A stretch of 64,000 nucleotides of DNA from Avidesulfovibrio sp964369685 (GCA_964369685.1 CAYJFB010000004.1:62001-126000), one strand, 5' to 3'; positions 26,231-36,304 are shown, counted from the stretch's first letter. Numbers and translations: made by a program. The notes: generated by a model from the letters alone, not told the origin.

Positions 26231-27748
26231 TTATTTTTCAAGCATGGCTTCAGCACGATAAGAACTGCGTACCAACGGTGCTGAAGCTACCCCTTCAAAA
26301 CCTTTTTCAAGTGCTATCTCTTTCCAATGCGCGAACTCATCAGGTGCAACATAGCGTGCGATTGGGGCGTGATTTCTTGACGGTGCAAGGTATTGCCCCA
26401 GTGTCAGGAAACGACAGCCATGTAGGTAAAGTTCATGAATTGTTTGATGGACTTCGTCCCATGTTTCTCCAAGGCCAAGCATGATTCCTGATTTTACCCG
26501 CAAACCGTGGTGAGCTGCAAATTGTAATACTTGCAGCGATGTTTGATAATCGGCAATGGGACGTACTGTCGGAAAAAGACGTGCCACGGTCTCTATATTG
26601 TGGTTAAACATATCAGGTTTTGCTGCACACACTTGAGCCAAAGCGGTTTCATTGCCTTGAAAATCAGGAACCAAAATTTCAATACTTGTTTCCGGTTTGC
26701 GTTGGCGGATGGCTTGAACCGTACGGACAAAGTGTTCGGCACCGCCGTCTGCCAAGTCATCGCGCGTCACTGAGGTGATGACTGCGTGTTTCAAATCCAA
26801 TGTTTGTACCGCTTGGGCAACATTGTCGGGTTCTTTGTCGTCCAAAGCGTTCGGTTTGCCTTTTGTTACCGCACAATAACGACATTTTCGTGTACACACA
26901 TCACCCATAATAATAAATGTTGACGTGCCGTGTGCAAAACATTCCGCTTTATTCGGACACATGGCTTCTTGGCAGACTGTATGTAAATGGTGTTCTGAAA
27001 TCATTTTCTGCATGGGTTGAATGCTTTTGGCATTAAAAGGATGTAAAGCAAACCATTTGGGGCGACGTAACGGTGCGGTTCCGTTATTTTGCGCTTCTTT
27101 AAGCGTATAGCCAAAACGGTTTGCAAAATGATGGATAAAAGCTTCAGAAACCGAGGCATAATCAACCGTTTTTTTCAATAGATCTTGCATGGATGTTATG
27201 CGTTCATGAGGATTGCCGCATGGGGTTATCAGGTCAAAATAGCTGATGTCGGTATTGATGTTCAGTGCAATACCGTGGAATGTTGTCCATTTACGCAAAC
27301 CAAGTCCCACACTGGCTATTTTGGCTCCTTTTGCCCAAAGTCCGTAACCATGTACATTTCGTTCTGTTTTAATGTCAAAATCATTTACAACGGCTTCAAG
27401 CACATCAAGCAACGCATCAACAAATTGAGGAACCGTTTGTTTTACCAAGCGCACAATCGGATAGGCAACCAGTTGACCTTGGCCGTGAAACGTCGCCATA
27501 CCCCCGCGTCTGATTTTGACAACATCAATGCCTCGGTCTTGTAACGTGCGCATGTCTGCATGTACATCGTCTTCACTGCCGCGTAACCCAAGTGTGATGA
27601 CCGGATCGTGTTCAGCTAACAACAACGAATCGACAACAACATCGTCAATGCGAGATTGTACACGTTTTTTTTGAAAGGATAACGCGTGTTGATAGGAAAT
27701 GTGTCCCAGATCTAAAACCTCTAAACACGGTTTTTGATTCTTGTGCAT
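26231..27748 (-). CDS. lipB/lipA: Fused octanoyltransferase-lipoyl synthase (LipB-LipA)
   Basis: One 505-residue frame joins both lipoate biosynthesis enzymes. The LipB part (about residues 1-213) moves octanoyl from acyl carrier protein to apo-proteins; it has RRGGMATFHGQGQL, the catalytic Lys in GAKIASVG (about K143) and the catalytic Cys in TPCGNP (about C177). The LipA part (about 228-505) inserts sulfur; it has the auxiliary cluster cysteines CQEAMCPNKAEC, the radical-SAM cysteines CTRKCRYC and the C-terminal RSSY serine that ligates the auxiliary cluster. I chose the ATG at 27748, seven bases after TAAGG; an ATG two codons earlier is too close to it. Every key residue is intact, so both activities are expected. 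Confidence 0.94.
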   Translation of the reverse strand: MHKNQKPCLEVLDLGHISYQHALSFQKKRVQSRIDDVVVDSLLLAEHDPVITLGLRGSEDDVHADMRTLQDRGIDVVKIRRGGMATFHGQGQLVAYPIVRLVKQTVPQFVDALLDVLEAVVNDFDIKTERNVHGYGLWAKGAKIASVGLGLRKWTTFHGIALNINTDISYFDLITPCGNPHERITSMQDLLKKTVDYASVSEAFIHHFANRFGYTLKEAQNNGTAPLRRPKWFALHPFNAKSIQPMQKMISEHHLHTVCQEAMCPNKAECFAHGTSTFIIMGDVCTRKCRYCAVTKGKPNALDDKEPDNVAQAVQTLDLKHAVITSVTRDDLADGGAEHFVRTVQAIRQRKPETSIEILVPDFQGNETALAQVCAAKPDMFNHNIETVARLFPTVRPIADYQTSLQVLQFAAHHGLRVKSGIMLGLGETWDEVHQTIHELYLHGCRFLTLGQYLAPSRNHAPIARYVAPDEFAHWKEIALEKGFEGVASAPLVRSSYRAEAMLEK

Positions 27749-28259
27749 GGCCATGCCTTATGATTGTGATGAGAAATGGTCAATGGATAAGGCTCTTCCT
27801 TAAAGAAGAGGCGTTGGATCTATATCGCTGTTCTCTGTACACCATACAAAATATATTTGCAAACCTACTGACAAGTATCCATATATAAAAGCTGTCGATA
27901 GCACGGTTTCTTCCAGAAAATTCAGTGACTCTCGTGAGTGAATCAGAAAAAAAACTTGCCTGTTTTTTGAAGCTTTGGTATATATAAAACGTGCGAGATG
28001 AGATGGTTCGTCTTTGATTGTGTGCCGATCTGCAAAGTTGGTGACAGGGCGGTATTGTCTGTTATGGATTGACTTCTCATGCGTCTCAACCATCCATTTG
28101 TTTTTGGGAAAAAAAGCGTTCTTCGCTTCAATATCAGAGAAGACTTCAAAATTCGGTTACAGAAGTCAAACCGCCATGAACACAATGAAAACGTGTCATT
28201 CGCGGTTTTTTTTATTGTTTTAACGTATCGTTATACATATGTCTGTTGCAGGAGTATTC
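27749..28259. other. Intergenic region between lipB-lipA and the decarboxylase gene
   Basis: About 510 bases between divergent genes. Short frames exist on both strands, but none has a recognisable domain or a good ribosome site. I see no RNA gene. Confidence 0.45.
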
Positions 28260-29714
28260 ATGGACTTGGATCGCCAAAAAAGTGCCCCCATTTATGAGGC
28301 GTTGGAAGAATTTCGTCGTCGTCGCGTGGTGCCTTTTGATGTACCGGGGCATAAAAGAGGACGCGGCAATCCCGAATTAGCGACTTTACTTGGTGAAAAA
28401 TGTGTCGGACTTGACGTAAATTCCATGAAACCATTGGATAATTTATGCAATCCAATATCTGTGATTCGTGAAGCAGAAAAGCTGACTGCAGAAGCTTTTG
28501 GAGCGCATCATGCCTTTTTTATGGTTGGAGGAACCACAAGCTCTGTTCAAAGCATGATTATGGCCTCTTGTCAGTCCGGTGAAAAAATTATTTTGCCGCG
28601 CAATGTTCATAAAAGTGTTATCAATGCCTTGATTCTTTGTGGGGGAATTCCTGTTTATGTAAATCCTGCCATTCATGACAAAATCGGTGTGGCACTCGGT
28701 ATGGAATATTTGGGTGTCAAAGCCGCTATTGAAGCCAATCCCGATGCGGTGGCTGTTTTTGTCAATCATCCGACGTATTATGGTATTTGTTCAGATTTAC
28801 AAGCCATTACCGATTTGGCACACGCTGCCGGTATGAAAGTCTTGGTGGACGAAGCGCACGGAACGCATCTTTCTTTTGCAGAAGGTCTGCCTAAATCGGG
28901 CATTTCTGTCGGAGCAGACATGGTGGCGGTTTCGATGCACAAATCAGGCGGCAGTTTGACACAAAGCTCTGTGTTGTTGCTAGGAAAGCATGTCGACCCA
29001 AGCCATGTGCGTACGTTTATTAATCTTACACAAACAACCAGTGCTTCATATCTACTTCTTTCGAGTTTAGACATTTCACGACGGAATTTGGCTTTACGGG
29101 GTAAAGACTCTTTTGCAAAAGTGATTCGTATGGCTGAATACGCTCGTGAAGAGCTCAATTCTGTCGGTGGATTTTATGCATATGGGCGTGAGTTGATTGA
29201 CGGTATAACTGTTTGTGATTATGACGTCACCAAATTGTGTGTGTATACCCAAGACATTGGATTGACGGGTATTGAAGTCTACGATCTGTTGCGTGACGAA
29301 TACGATATACAAATTGAATTCGGAGACATCGGAAATATTATGGCTTATATTTCGATCGGTGATCGTATTCAAGATATTGAACGTCTTGTGGGGGCTTTGG
29401 AAGATATAAAACGGCTTCATGCCAAACCGCCCGGTGGCGTGCATTATGCGGATTTTGTACTCCCGGAAGTGATCTATTCTCCTCAACGGCCTTTTTATGC
29501 AAAAAAAGAATCGTTACCTATCAGGCAAACTGCAGGACGGGTTGCTGCTGAATTTGTGATGTGTTACCCCCCGGGCATTCCCATTTTGGCTCCCGGAGAA
29601 TTGGTGAGTGAAAAGATTATTGAACACATCCTTTTTGCTCGTGAAAAAGGTTGTTCTTTGCAGGGGGCTGCCGATCCGATTGTCAATCATCTTCAAGTCA
29701 TTAAGGCCGATTAG
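28260..29714 (+). CDS. Orn/Lys/Arg decarboxylase-family PLP enzyme (short form)
   Basis: 484-residue fold-type I decarboxylase of the short (Bacillus SpeA-like) branch that lacks the N-terminal wing domain. CAGGAG at 28249-28254 selects the ATG at 28260. Visible: HAFFMVGGTTSSVQSMIMAS (phosphate and substrate region), VLVDEAHGTHLSF with the PLP-nitrogen Asp and stacking His, and the PLP lysine in SMHKSGGSLTQSSVL. The C-terminal domain has VMCYPPGIPILAPGE. The spermidine synthase gene follows after two bases, which points to polyamine synthesis from arginine, ornithine or lysine. The substrate cannot be fixed by eye; arginine is the best guess from the Bacillus parallel. Confidence 0.88.
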   Translation: MDLDRQKSAPIYEALEEFRRRRVVPFDVPGHKRGRGNPELATLLGEKCVGLDVNSMKPLDNLCNPISVIREAEKLTAEAFGAHHAFFMVGGTTSSVQSMIMASCQSGEKIILPRNVHKSVINALILCGGIPVYVNPAIHDKIGVALGMEYLGVKAAIEANPDAVAVFVNHPTYYGICSDLQAITDLAHAAGMKVLVDEAHGTHLSFAEGLPKSGISVGADMVAVSMHKSGGSLTQSSVLLLGKHVDPSHVRTFINLTQTTSASYLLLSSLDISRRNLALRGKDSFAKVIRMAEYAREELNSVGGFYAYGRELIDGITVCDYDVTKLCVYTQDIGLTGIEVYDLLRDEYDIQIEFGDIGNIMAYISIGDRIQDIERLVGALEDIKRLHAKPPGGVHYADFVLPEVIYSPQRPFYAKKESLPIRQTAGRVAAEFVMCYPPGIPILAPGELVSEKIIEHILFAREKGCSLQGAADPIVNHLQVIKAD

Positions 29715-29716
29715 TT

Positions 29717-30586
29717 ATGGATATATGGATTCATGCCGTAAACGGACAAGTCAGTATTCGTGTGACACGGCAACTTTGTGTTACGGAAAGTGAATATCAA
29801 AAAATTGAAATTTTTGATTCAGTTGAATACGGGCGTTTGTTGGTGCTTGATGGGGATGTGATTTTTTCGGTTGCCGATGAATTTATTTATAATGAGATGG
29901 TTGTTCATGTGCCTATGGCTGTGCATCCTGAGGTTAAAAAGGTCTTAATCATCGGTGGGGGTGACGGTGGTGTAGCCAAAGCGTTTACACAATATCCTGA
30001 AATTGAGCAGATTGATGTTGTTGAACCTGATGTGATGCTGGTGAAGGCATGCCGTGAGTTTTTTCCTGAAATGGGTAAATGTTTTGATGATCCGCATGTC
30101 AATTTGATTCACCGTGACGGCTTGCGTTTTTTACGTGGCAGACAAGCTGAATATGACATTATTATCAATGATTCCACTGATCCTTTCGGACATACAGAAG
30201 GGCTTTTTACCAAGGAATTTTACGGAAGTTGTTATCGTGCGTTGCGTGATGACGGCATTATGGTGTACCAACATGGCAGTCCGTTCTTTGATGAAGACGA
30301 AACCGCTTTTCGTACCATGCATCGTAAAGTTTTTCAAAGCTTTCCTATCAGCCGAGTGTATCAAGCACACATTCCTACATGTCCTTCAGGGTATTGGATG
30401 TTTGGTTTTGCTTCAAAAAAATACCATCCCATCCAACATTTTGATGCGCAAAAATGGAATCAACGTCAACTGAAGACATGGTACTATACAACCAATTTAC
30501 ATATTGGTGCTTTTATGCTTCCCAAGTATGTGGAAGATTTATTGATTGAAGCTGAAGCATCAAAAGTTACACGAAATGAAGAATAG
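29717..30586 (+). CDS. speE: Spermidine synthase (polyamine aminopropyltransferase)
   Basis: 289-residue aminopropyltransferase that moves the aminopropyl group of decarboxylated SAM to putrescine or a similar amine. VLIIGGGDGGVAKAF is the nucleotide-binding motif. The catalytic Asp region is INDSTDPFGHTEGLF. It lies two bases after the decarboxylase gene, so they form one operon. No SAM decarboxylase (speD) or agmatinase (speB) gene is in the window. Confidence 0.94.
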   Translation: MDIWIHAVNGQVSIRVTRQLCVTESEYQKIEIFDSVEYGRLLVLDGDVIFSVADEFIYNEMVVHVPMAVHPEVKKVLIIGGGDGGVAKAFTQYPEIEQIDVVEPDVMLVKACREFFPEMGKCFDDPHVNLIHRDGLRFLRGRQAEYDIIINDSTDPFGHTEGLFTKEFYGSCYRALRDDGIMVYQHGSPFFDEDETAFRTMHRKVFQSFPISRVYQAHIPTCPSGYWMFGFASKKYHPIQHFDAQKWNQRQLKTWYYTTNLHIGAFMLPKYVEDLLIEAEASKVTRNEE

Positions 30587-30699
30587 TAGAGTCAGTTCAA
30601 TAAAACACTTTTTTCAGAGCAGGCGTCAGACGCAGTTTAAAAGTTTGCGGATAGGGAATGCCCCCTTAAAAACGTTGTGAGATCAGTGTGTTTCAAAAT

Positions 30700-30728
30700 A
30701 AAAATCGCTCGTGAAAAGAGCGATTTTT
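30700..30728. terminator. Terminator between speE and the chemoreceptor gene
   Basis: Perfect 11-bp stem AAAAATCGCTC (30700-30710) with GAGCGATTTTT (30718-30728), flanked by A/T runs. It can act on both convergent transcripts. Confidence 0.85.
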
Positions 30729-30839
30729 ATTTAAAGCCTACATAAGTTGGTTAAACGTTTACAATTCTTTTTGTGAGCGACCCTGTAGCAACAAAATGGC
30801 GTGCAGGATCAAAATCAATGTTCACAAAACAAAGAGCGC

Positions 30840-33263
30840 CTACTTGGTGCGTTGAATACATTCTTGTAATTCTTGCGCCTGAGACGCCAATTCACGGATA
30901 GCCTCTGCAGATTGCATGATTGCTTCAGAGGTTTGTCCTACGGTATAATTGATGTCATTCATTGATTGTGAGATTTCATTTGAAACGGTTTCTTGTTGAG
31001 TTGCCGCAGAAGCAATGTTCTGAATCATTTCAGATGTTTCTTCTGTAAATGTCACGATCTCTTGCAATGAAGCCTCAGATTCTTGTGCCAACTCTGCTGT
31101 ACGCACAATATGTTCAACAACAGAACCGACTTCTTGTTGATTGGCACGACTTGAATTTTGAATGGCTCTGATGCTCTCATCGACTTCACGAGTTGCATTC
31201 ATGGTTTTTTCTGCCAACTTACGCACTTCGTCTGCCACAACGGCAAAACCGCGTCCTGCTTCACCCGCTCTGGCAGCCTCAATGGCAGCATTCAAGGCCA
31301 ACAAATTCGTTTGATCAGCAATATCAGAAATCACATTGATAATACTGTCAATGCCTTCGGCAAGCCCATCAAGTTGCGCCATGTTGTTTTTTAATTTTTC
31401 AGAAGACGTCTGCAACGCTTCCATAGATTCAGTCATATGAACCAACAATTTAATGCCGTCACTGGCTTTTTGACGCACAAGCGCGCTTTGATCGGCTGTG
31501 TTTTCTGCATTACGAGCGACTTCAACAACAGAAGCGTTCATTTCTGTCATGGCTGTTGATGTTGATTCGATGCGCTCACGCTGGAAGTTTGAACCTTGAA
31601 CGATATGTTCCGTCTGTGCCGCAAGTTCTTCCGTTGCCGCAGTGACGCGCAATGCCACATCATTGGCCTGAACAGACACTTCTTGAATAAGTTGACTTTG
31701 TTTTTTAGTTTCGGTGATATCAATAATGACTTCCATGTAACCCGCAGGTTTTTTGTTTAAATCAAACAACGGTGTTGCCGCAACAGAAATAGCAAAATGG
31801 GTTCCTTTCGGCTGACACGTTGTTTCGCCGTGCAAGGCTTTCTGTTGAGAAAGGGCTTGTTTTCCAAGACACGTTGCAGGATTGTTACAAGCAGGTGAAA
31901 GAAAAAGATTGCCACAACTTTTTCCAACAACGTGTTCTTCGCCAAGCATCTTTTTGGCAGCCTTATTCATATATACAATACTGTTATCTTGTTTACCTGT
32001 AAAAAGCCCGACAGGTAAATTGTTGATTTGTGTTGTGAAGGAAGCGAGTATTGTGTTGATGGTAGACGTAAGCTCATAATAACTGCCTTTAAATGTTGTA
32101 ACATCCATTTGACTGTCAAACACGCCTGAAGAAACCTCATTGGCTGTTTTTTGGCAGAGTACGGTCAATTGGTTCAGAACAACTGAAATGGCCTTCATAC
32201 TTTCTACAACTTGACCAATATCGCCTTTTTCATTGATTTGTGGATCAAAATCAAATTCTCCCAAGGCAAGATGTTGTGCATAGTTACGCATTTTCTTGAG
32301 CGTATTGCTTAAAGAGACAACAATATATGCCGTAATAGCAAGACTTATCAGCAAAACAAGCACGGATATAAAAAAACTTTGATCAACATTGTCATTCGTG
32401 CGAGTGACGACTGTTGTTAATTCTTTGGTTGCGCCTTCAGTTGCGTTACGACTCATCATAATTGTATCTTCAGAAATACTTCGGCGCTGATCTGTCAGCT
32501 GTTGAAATTGTTTTTCCAAAATCAGGGCACTTTCTTCCAATTCCATAGATTGCTTGCTGAAGTGTGCATAGAGCGCTTCGACTTCTTCAACATCCTTGAG
32601 AGCGGCAAAGGGTAAATTGCCTTTTTGATCTGCCATTCTTGCCATACTCGCAGATAACGCCTCTTGCATATTGTTGACAGCGTTCATATAGTCACTATCC
32701 AATGACAAGAAGAAAGAAATCGTATTTTCTGCCAGTAAAACTGCAGAAGTTTGTGACTGAACCAAGTCTTGCGCCAAATCAATATTGTCAATTTCAAAAG
32801 CGTATTCCAACAAATCACTCAACTCTTTTTGAAATGCTTCCTGAGCAGGCACAAAGGAAGTGAGATAACGCTGATAAAGGGAAGCACCGTTATCAAGTAG
32901 TTGTTGTAAATTACGCATTAATGTTTCTTGTTTGGTAATCGTATTGCGTACTTGTGCGGCAGCATTTCCTGTTCCAACCAAGTTTAACAAATCCTTATAA
33001 TAATCAAGCACATTTTGTGCCGCTTGTATCGCCAATTGACGATCTTCCGTTTTATGGTGCAAAAGAAATTGTGAGAGACGATATGTCAATTGCGACAAAT
33101 CTATTTCTATTTGGAATGTGATGGTGTCAGCCTTGTCTAAATTAATATAACTCTTTAAATTATCAGATGATTGTTTTGAAGAATTATAGCTAAAAAAAGC
33201 CAGAGACAAAGCCATCATTGTTAAAAGAATACATCCAATAATGATGCGTCCTCTTGTTGTCAT
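30840..33263 (-). CDS. Methyl-accepting chemotaxis protein with helical sensor, HAMP and PAS domains
   Basis: 807-residue chemoreceptor. The start at 33263 follows AGAGGAGG. Order: TM1 (about residues 7-26); a periplasmic region of about 270 residues, all helical, like the helical bimodular sensors; TM2 (about 300-325); HAMP (to about 375); a cytoplasmic PAS domain (about 425-530); and the signalling domain (about 545-800). The signalling hairpin tip is ADQTNLLALNAAIEAARAGE. The PAS domain carries four clustered Cys (in KSCGNLFLSPACNNPATCLG and later TTCQPKG), which could bind a redox cofactor or metal. No CheB/CheR tether pentapeptide ends the protein. Ligand unknown. Confidence 0.92.
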   Translation of the reverse strand: MTTRGRIIIGCILLTMMALSLAFFSYNSSKQSSDNLKSYINLDKADTITFQIEIDLSQLTYRLSQFLLHHKTEDRQLAIQAAQNVLDYYKDLLNLVGTGNAAAQVRNTITKQETLMRNLQQLLDNGASLYQRYLTSFVPAQEAFQKELSDLLEYAFEIDNIDLAQDLVQSQTSAVLLAENTISFFLSLDSDYMNAVNNMQEALSASMARMADQKGNLPFAALKDVEEVEALYAHFSKQSMELEESALILEKQFQQLTDQRRSISEDTIMMSRNATEGATKELTTVVTRTNDNVDQSFFISVLVLLISLAITAYIVVSLSNTLKKMRNYAQHLALGEFDFDPQINEKGDIGQVVESMKAISVVLNQLTVLCQKTANEVSSGVFDSQMDVTTFKGSYYELTSTINTILASFTTQINNLPVGLFTGKQDNSIVYMNKAAKKMLGEEHVVGKSCGNLFLSPACNNPATCLGKQALSQQKALHGETTCQPKGTHFAISVAATPLFDLNKKPAGYMEVIIDITETKKQSQLIQEVSVQANDVALRVTAATEELAAQTEHIVQGSNFQRERIESTSTAMTEMNASVVEVARNAENTADQSALVRQKASDGIKLLVHMTESMEALQTSSEKLKNNMAQLDGLAEGIDSIINVISDIADQTNLLALNAAIEAARAGEAGRGFAVVADEVRKLAEKTMNATREVDESIRAIQNSSRANQQEVGSVVEHIVRTAELAQESEASLQEIVTFTEETSEMIQNIASAATQQETVSNEISQSMNDINYTVGQTSEAIMQSAEAIRELASQAQELQECIQRTK

Positions 33264-33788
33264 AATGCCTCCTCTACACAAAGTGGATGATAGTCAAAAA
33301 AACTCAAGTAAAAAAACAACAGTTACAGATTTTAAAGCATATAGTTCTTATTAATATATTCTTATAATACATTCTGCAATAAGAAAAGTACATCTTGAAA
33401 GAATATGGCTTTCTATATGAATAATAAAATGTTTTATTATTTGTAATAAAATAAATATATGTTTTATTTAATATTGCTGTTTAAAACATTAGCGCTATTT
33501 CATTTATTAATATATAACTTGCAAATAATCATATAGTATAAAAAGTCAACAAAATAATTTTTATTGATATTAAACAAAAAATCTTAAAATATTTGATGTA
33601 GTAATATCTTTTATATTGCATATAACAATTCTGTTCACATCACTCTGGCTTTTTTTATATCAAACATCAAAAGATGTAGACAAGGGCATTCTTTTACAGA
33701 GCTTTTTTTCGATTGCAGAAAAGAGATCAACACCATATACTTTCTAAAAAAGTCATATAACCGGCTACAACTGCCATCCTAAGAGCAT
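33264..33788. other. Very AT-rich divergent intergenic region
   Basis: About 525 bases of strongly AT-rich DNA between the chemoreceptor and a glycosyltransferase gene. It holds a perfect 10-bp dyad, AATAATAAAA-TG-TTTTATTATT (33420-33441), which could be an operator. No coding frame is supported. Confidence 0.5.
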
Positions 33789-35003
33789 ATGAAAATTCTT
33801 ATCATTCAACTCGCCAGATTGGGCGATATTATGCAAACAGCCCGACTTGTAGCCTCACTGCAACAGAACGATCTTCATCTTTGTGTTGATCAAAGTTTGG
33901 TTAAGGCTGCTCAATATGCCTACCCGACGTTGATTGTTCATGGAGTTATGGTGCACAGTGCCGGAGAAACAACGGCGTTGTCTCACAACACAACCGTGTT
34001 TGCGCGCTTACGGGATATCGGTTTTCATCAAATATACAATCTGAATCATTCTGGCTTCAACAGAGCCATGGCACGACTTTTTCCGAGTGAACGTGTTGAT
34101 GGCTATTCTTGTCACAATGGACAAAACGAACGAAGCACATGGATGCGTTTGGCTTTACGTTGGACAAGCAATCGTCGATTCTCGCCATTAAATCTTGTTG
34201 ATTTTTGGGGTCTGATGGCTCAAAATCCCATAGAGCCTGCACAAGTCAATCCTATAGCAACGGCTCGCGGCGGCGGTTTGGGAGTTGCCATAGCGGGTCG
34301 TAATGCACGCCGCAGCTTACCACCCCATCTGCTTGTAAAAGCAATCACGGCTATTGTACAGCGCAACAATGCATCTCGCATTGTATTGCTTGGAACAGCG
34401 AATGAACGCGCGGCTGCCCGTGCGTTATATGAAGAATTACCGCCAAGTTTGGTTTCGCGAGTTGAAAATCGCGTCGGACGCACGAGTTTGGCAGAGTTAT
34501 TTAGCCTCATTGCCGAACTTGATGTGTTGCTTTCTCCCGATACGGGGTTAACGCACATTGCCGCGCGTTTGGGAGTGCCTGTTGAGGGTCTTTTTCTTTC
34601 TTCAGCCTGGGCGTTTGAGACGGGGCCCTATGGATTGGGGCATCGTGTTTGGCAGGCAACCACATCTTGTGCACCCTGCGCCGAACACACGCCTTGCAAC
34701 GCAAATCATGTCTGCTTAAAACCCTTTACACAAGCTTCATGGTTGCGAGATTTGCTTACGGAAAACGAAACGACACCCCACCTACAAACAATGACAAGCC
34801 GCTTTGATGCACTCGGTTTAACATGGAGCGGTGCATCTCCCATAGAACGTCAAGTTACACGCCGTGTTTTGGCAACCTATTGTGGGGTTTGTCTTCCCAT
34901 TGTCGACACATACCAAGAAGCCCAAGTCGCAACACAACTTTTTGAAACAACTGACTGGGTATTGCCAAAAACACCATGTCCTCTTTCGGAGACAACAACA
35001 TGA
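33789..35003 (+). CDS. Glycosyltransferase family 9 (heptosyltransferase-like) protein
   Basis: 404-residue GT-B enzyme of family 9, the group of LPS heptosyltransferases. The N-terminus ILIIQLARLGDIMQTARLV has the usual LGD motif. The ADP-heptose side has VGRTSLAELFSLIAELDVLL and SPDTGLTHIAARLGVPVEGL, the family nucleotide-sugar site. A Cys cluster follows (SCAPCAEHTPCNANHVCLKP), as in many Desulfovibrio-type GT9 proteins. It overlaps the next glycosyltransferase gene by four bases (ATGA). Likely role: modification of LPS or another surface glycan. Confidence 0.87.
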   Translation: MKILIIQLARLGDIMQTARLVASLQQNDLHLCVDQSLVKAAQYAYPTLIVHGVMVHSAGETTALSHNTTVFARLRDIGFHQIYNLNHSGFNRAMARLFPSERVDGYSCHNGQNERSTWMRLALRWTSNRRFSPLNLVDFWGLMAQNPIEPAQVNPIATARGGGLGVAIAGRNARRSLPPHLLVKAITAIVQRNNASRIVLLGTANERAAARALYEELPPSLVSRVENRVGRTSLAELFSLIAELDVLLSPDTGLTHIAARLGVPVEGLFLSSAWAFETGPYGLGHRVWQATTSCAPCAEHTPCNANHVCLKPFTQASWLRDLLTENETTPHLQTMTSRFDALGLTWSGASPIERQVTRRVLATYCGVCLPIVDTYQEAQVATQLFETTDWVLPKTPCPLSETTT

Positions 35004-36304
35004 TTCAAGCCTCGAACCCCTTACGCATTTTATTGGTTCTTCCCATGTATGGAGGCTCACTTCCCATCGGCAACTATTGTGCTGCCGCTTTGCGTGATTT
35101 GGGGCACCATGTAGAAGTGTTCGATGCACCCGCTTATTTACAGACGTTTGAATCTCTACGTTCTTTAGGTGTTGCCATGGAACGTAAAGAACAATTGGAA
35201 ACAGGGTTATTACATTTACTCGGTCAAGCCATTCATGCCATAGCAGAACGTTTTGAACCTGACTTGGTGTTGGCTATGGCGCAAGCTCCCCTCGGACGTT
35301 CAACCCTGCAACGCCTACGACGAGATGGTATTCCCACAGCTATGTGGTTTGTGGAAGATTTTAGACTGTTTACATATTGGAAAGCGTTTGCACCATTTTA
35401 TGATGCTTTTTTTGTCATTCAAAAAGAGCCTTTTTTGTCTGAATTAAAAGCTATAGGTGTAGAAAATGCGTATTATCTACCTCTGGCAGCGTTACCGACA
35501 TTTCATAAACCATTAAAGCTTTCTGCGGCAGAGCAACAATACTATGGCTCACAAATCAGCTTTATGGGAGCCGGTTATCCCAATCGACGTCAAGCCTTTC
35601 GCCAACTTCTGCCTTTTGATTTTAAAATTTGGGGTTCGGATTGGAACGGCGATCAGCTCCTTAAACCCTATGTTCAACAAGAAGGTCAACGCATCACACC
35701 CGAGGAAAGTATAAAAATTTTTAATGCGACAACAATTAATCTCAATCTTCATTCCAGCATAAAAAGCACACAACTTGTTTCACAAGGTGATTTTGTGAAT
35801 CCTCGTACCTTCGAGCTCGCTTCTTGTGGAGCCTTTCAACTGGTCGATCAACGCGGCCTTCTGTCTGAACTTTTTAACACGGAAGGCTCAGAAGCTGAAC
35901 TGGTCGTGTTTACAACAATGCCTGAACTGCTTGAAACCATTGATTATTATCTTGCACACCCCAAAGAACGTTTTTCCTTGGGCTTACGCGCGCGTGCGCG
36001 TATTTTACACGATCACACCTATCATATTCGCATGAATACGCTCCTTGAATACATACAAAAGAGTCGCATAAAAACGAATCAACCTTGGCCTCTTCTACGA
36101 AAACATACTGAATTACCGAATGAACTTCCGGAACCTTTGCGTCACGAGCTCGCTACATTGCTACAACGGCTCCGGTTACCAAAAAATGCTCCATTTGAGG
36201 ACGTGCTCACACGTTTGCGAAGCGAATCAGGCGAACTCTCCGGTCTTGAAACGGCTCTTCTTTTCCTTGATGAATGGAAAAAACAATATATGAAAAGCAA
36301 ATAA
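35000..36304 (+). CDS. CgeB-like glycosyltransferase
   Basis: 434-residue protein resembling DUF3880/CgeB-type glycosyltransferases. The N-terminal part (RILLVLPMYGGSLPIGNYCA, PDLVLAMAQAPLG, IPTAMWFVEDFR) matches the DUF3880 fold. The C-terminal part (ISFMGAGYPNRRQAFRQLL, NPRTFELASCGAFQLVDQR) matches the GT1-like sugar-nucleotide half. The start at 35000 overlaps the preceding stop as ATGA and follows CGGAGA; a frame starting 24 bases earlier has no ribosome site. Coupled translation with the GT9 gene suggests one glycan pathway, perhaps flagellin or LPS. The acceptor is unknown. Confidence 0.83.
   Translation: MIQASNPLRILLVLPMYGGSLPIGNYCAAALRDLGHHVEVFDAPAYLQTFESLRSLGVAMERKEQLETGLLHLLGQAIHAIAERFEPDLVLAMAQAPLGRSTLQRLRRDGIPTAMWFVEDFRLFTYWKAFAPFYDAFFVIQKEPFLSELKAIGVENAYYLPLAALPTFHKPLKLSAAEQQYYGSQISFMGAGYPNRRQAFRQLLPFDFKIWGSDWNGDQLLKPYVQQEGQRITPEESIKIFNATTINLNLHSSIKSTQLVSQGDFVNPRTFELASCGAFQLVDQRGLLSELFNTEGSEAELVVFTTMPELLETIDYYLAHPKERFSLGLRARARILHDHTYHIRMNTLLEYIQKSRIKTNQPWPLLRKHTELPNELPEPLRHELATLLQRLRLPKNAPFEDVLTRLRSESGELSGLETALLFLDEWKKQYMKSK

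Noticed and set aside
27800..28185. Minus-strand frames between lipB-lipA and the decarboxylase gene
   Set aside because: No recognisable domain, weak start signals, and composition like non-coding DNA.
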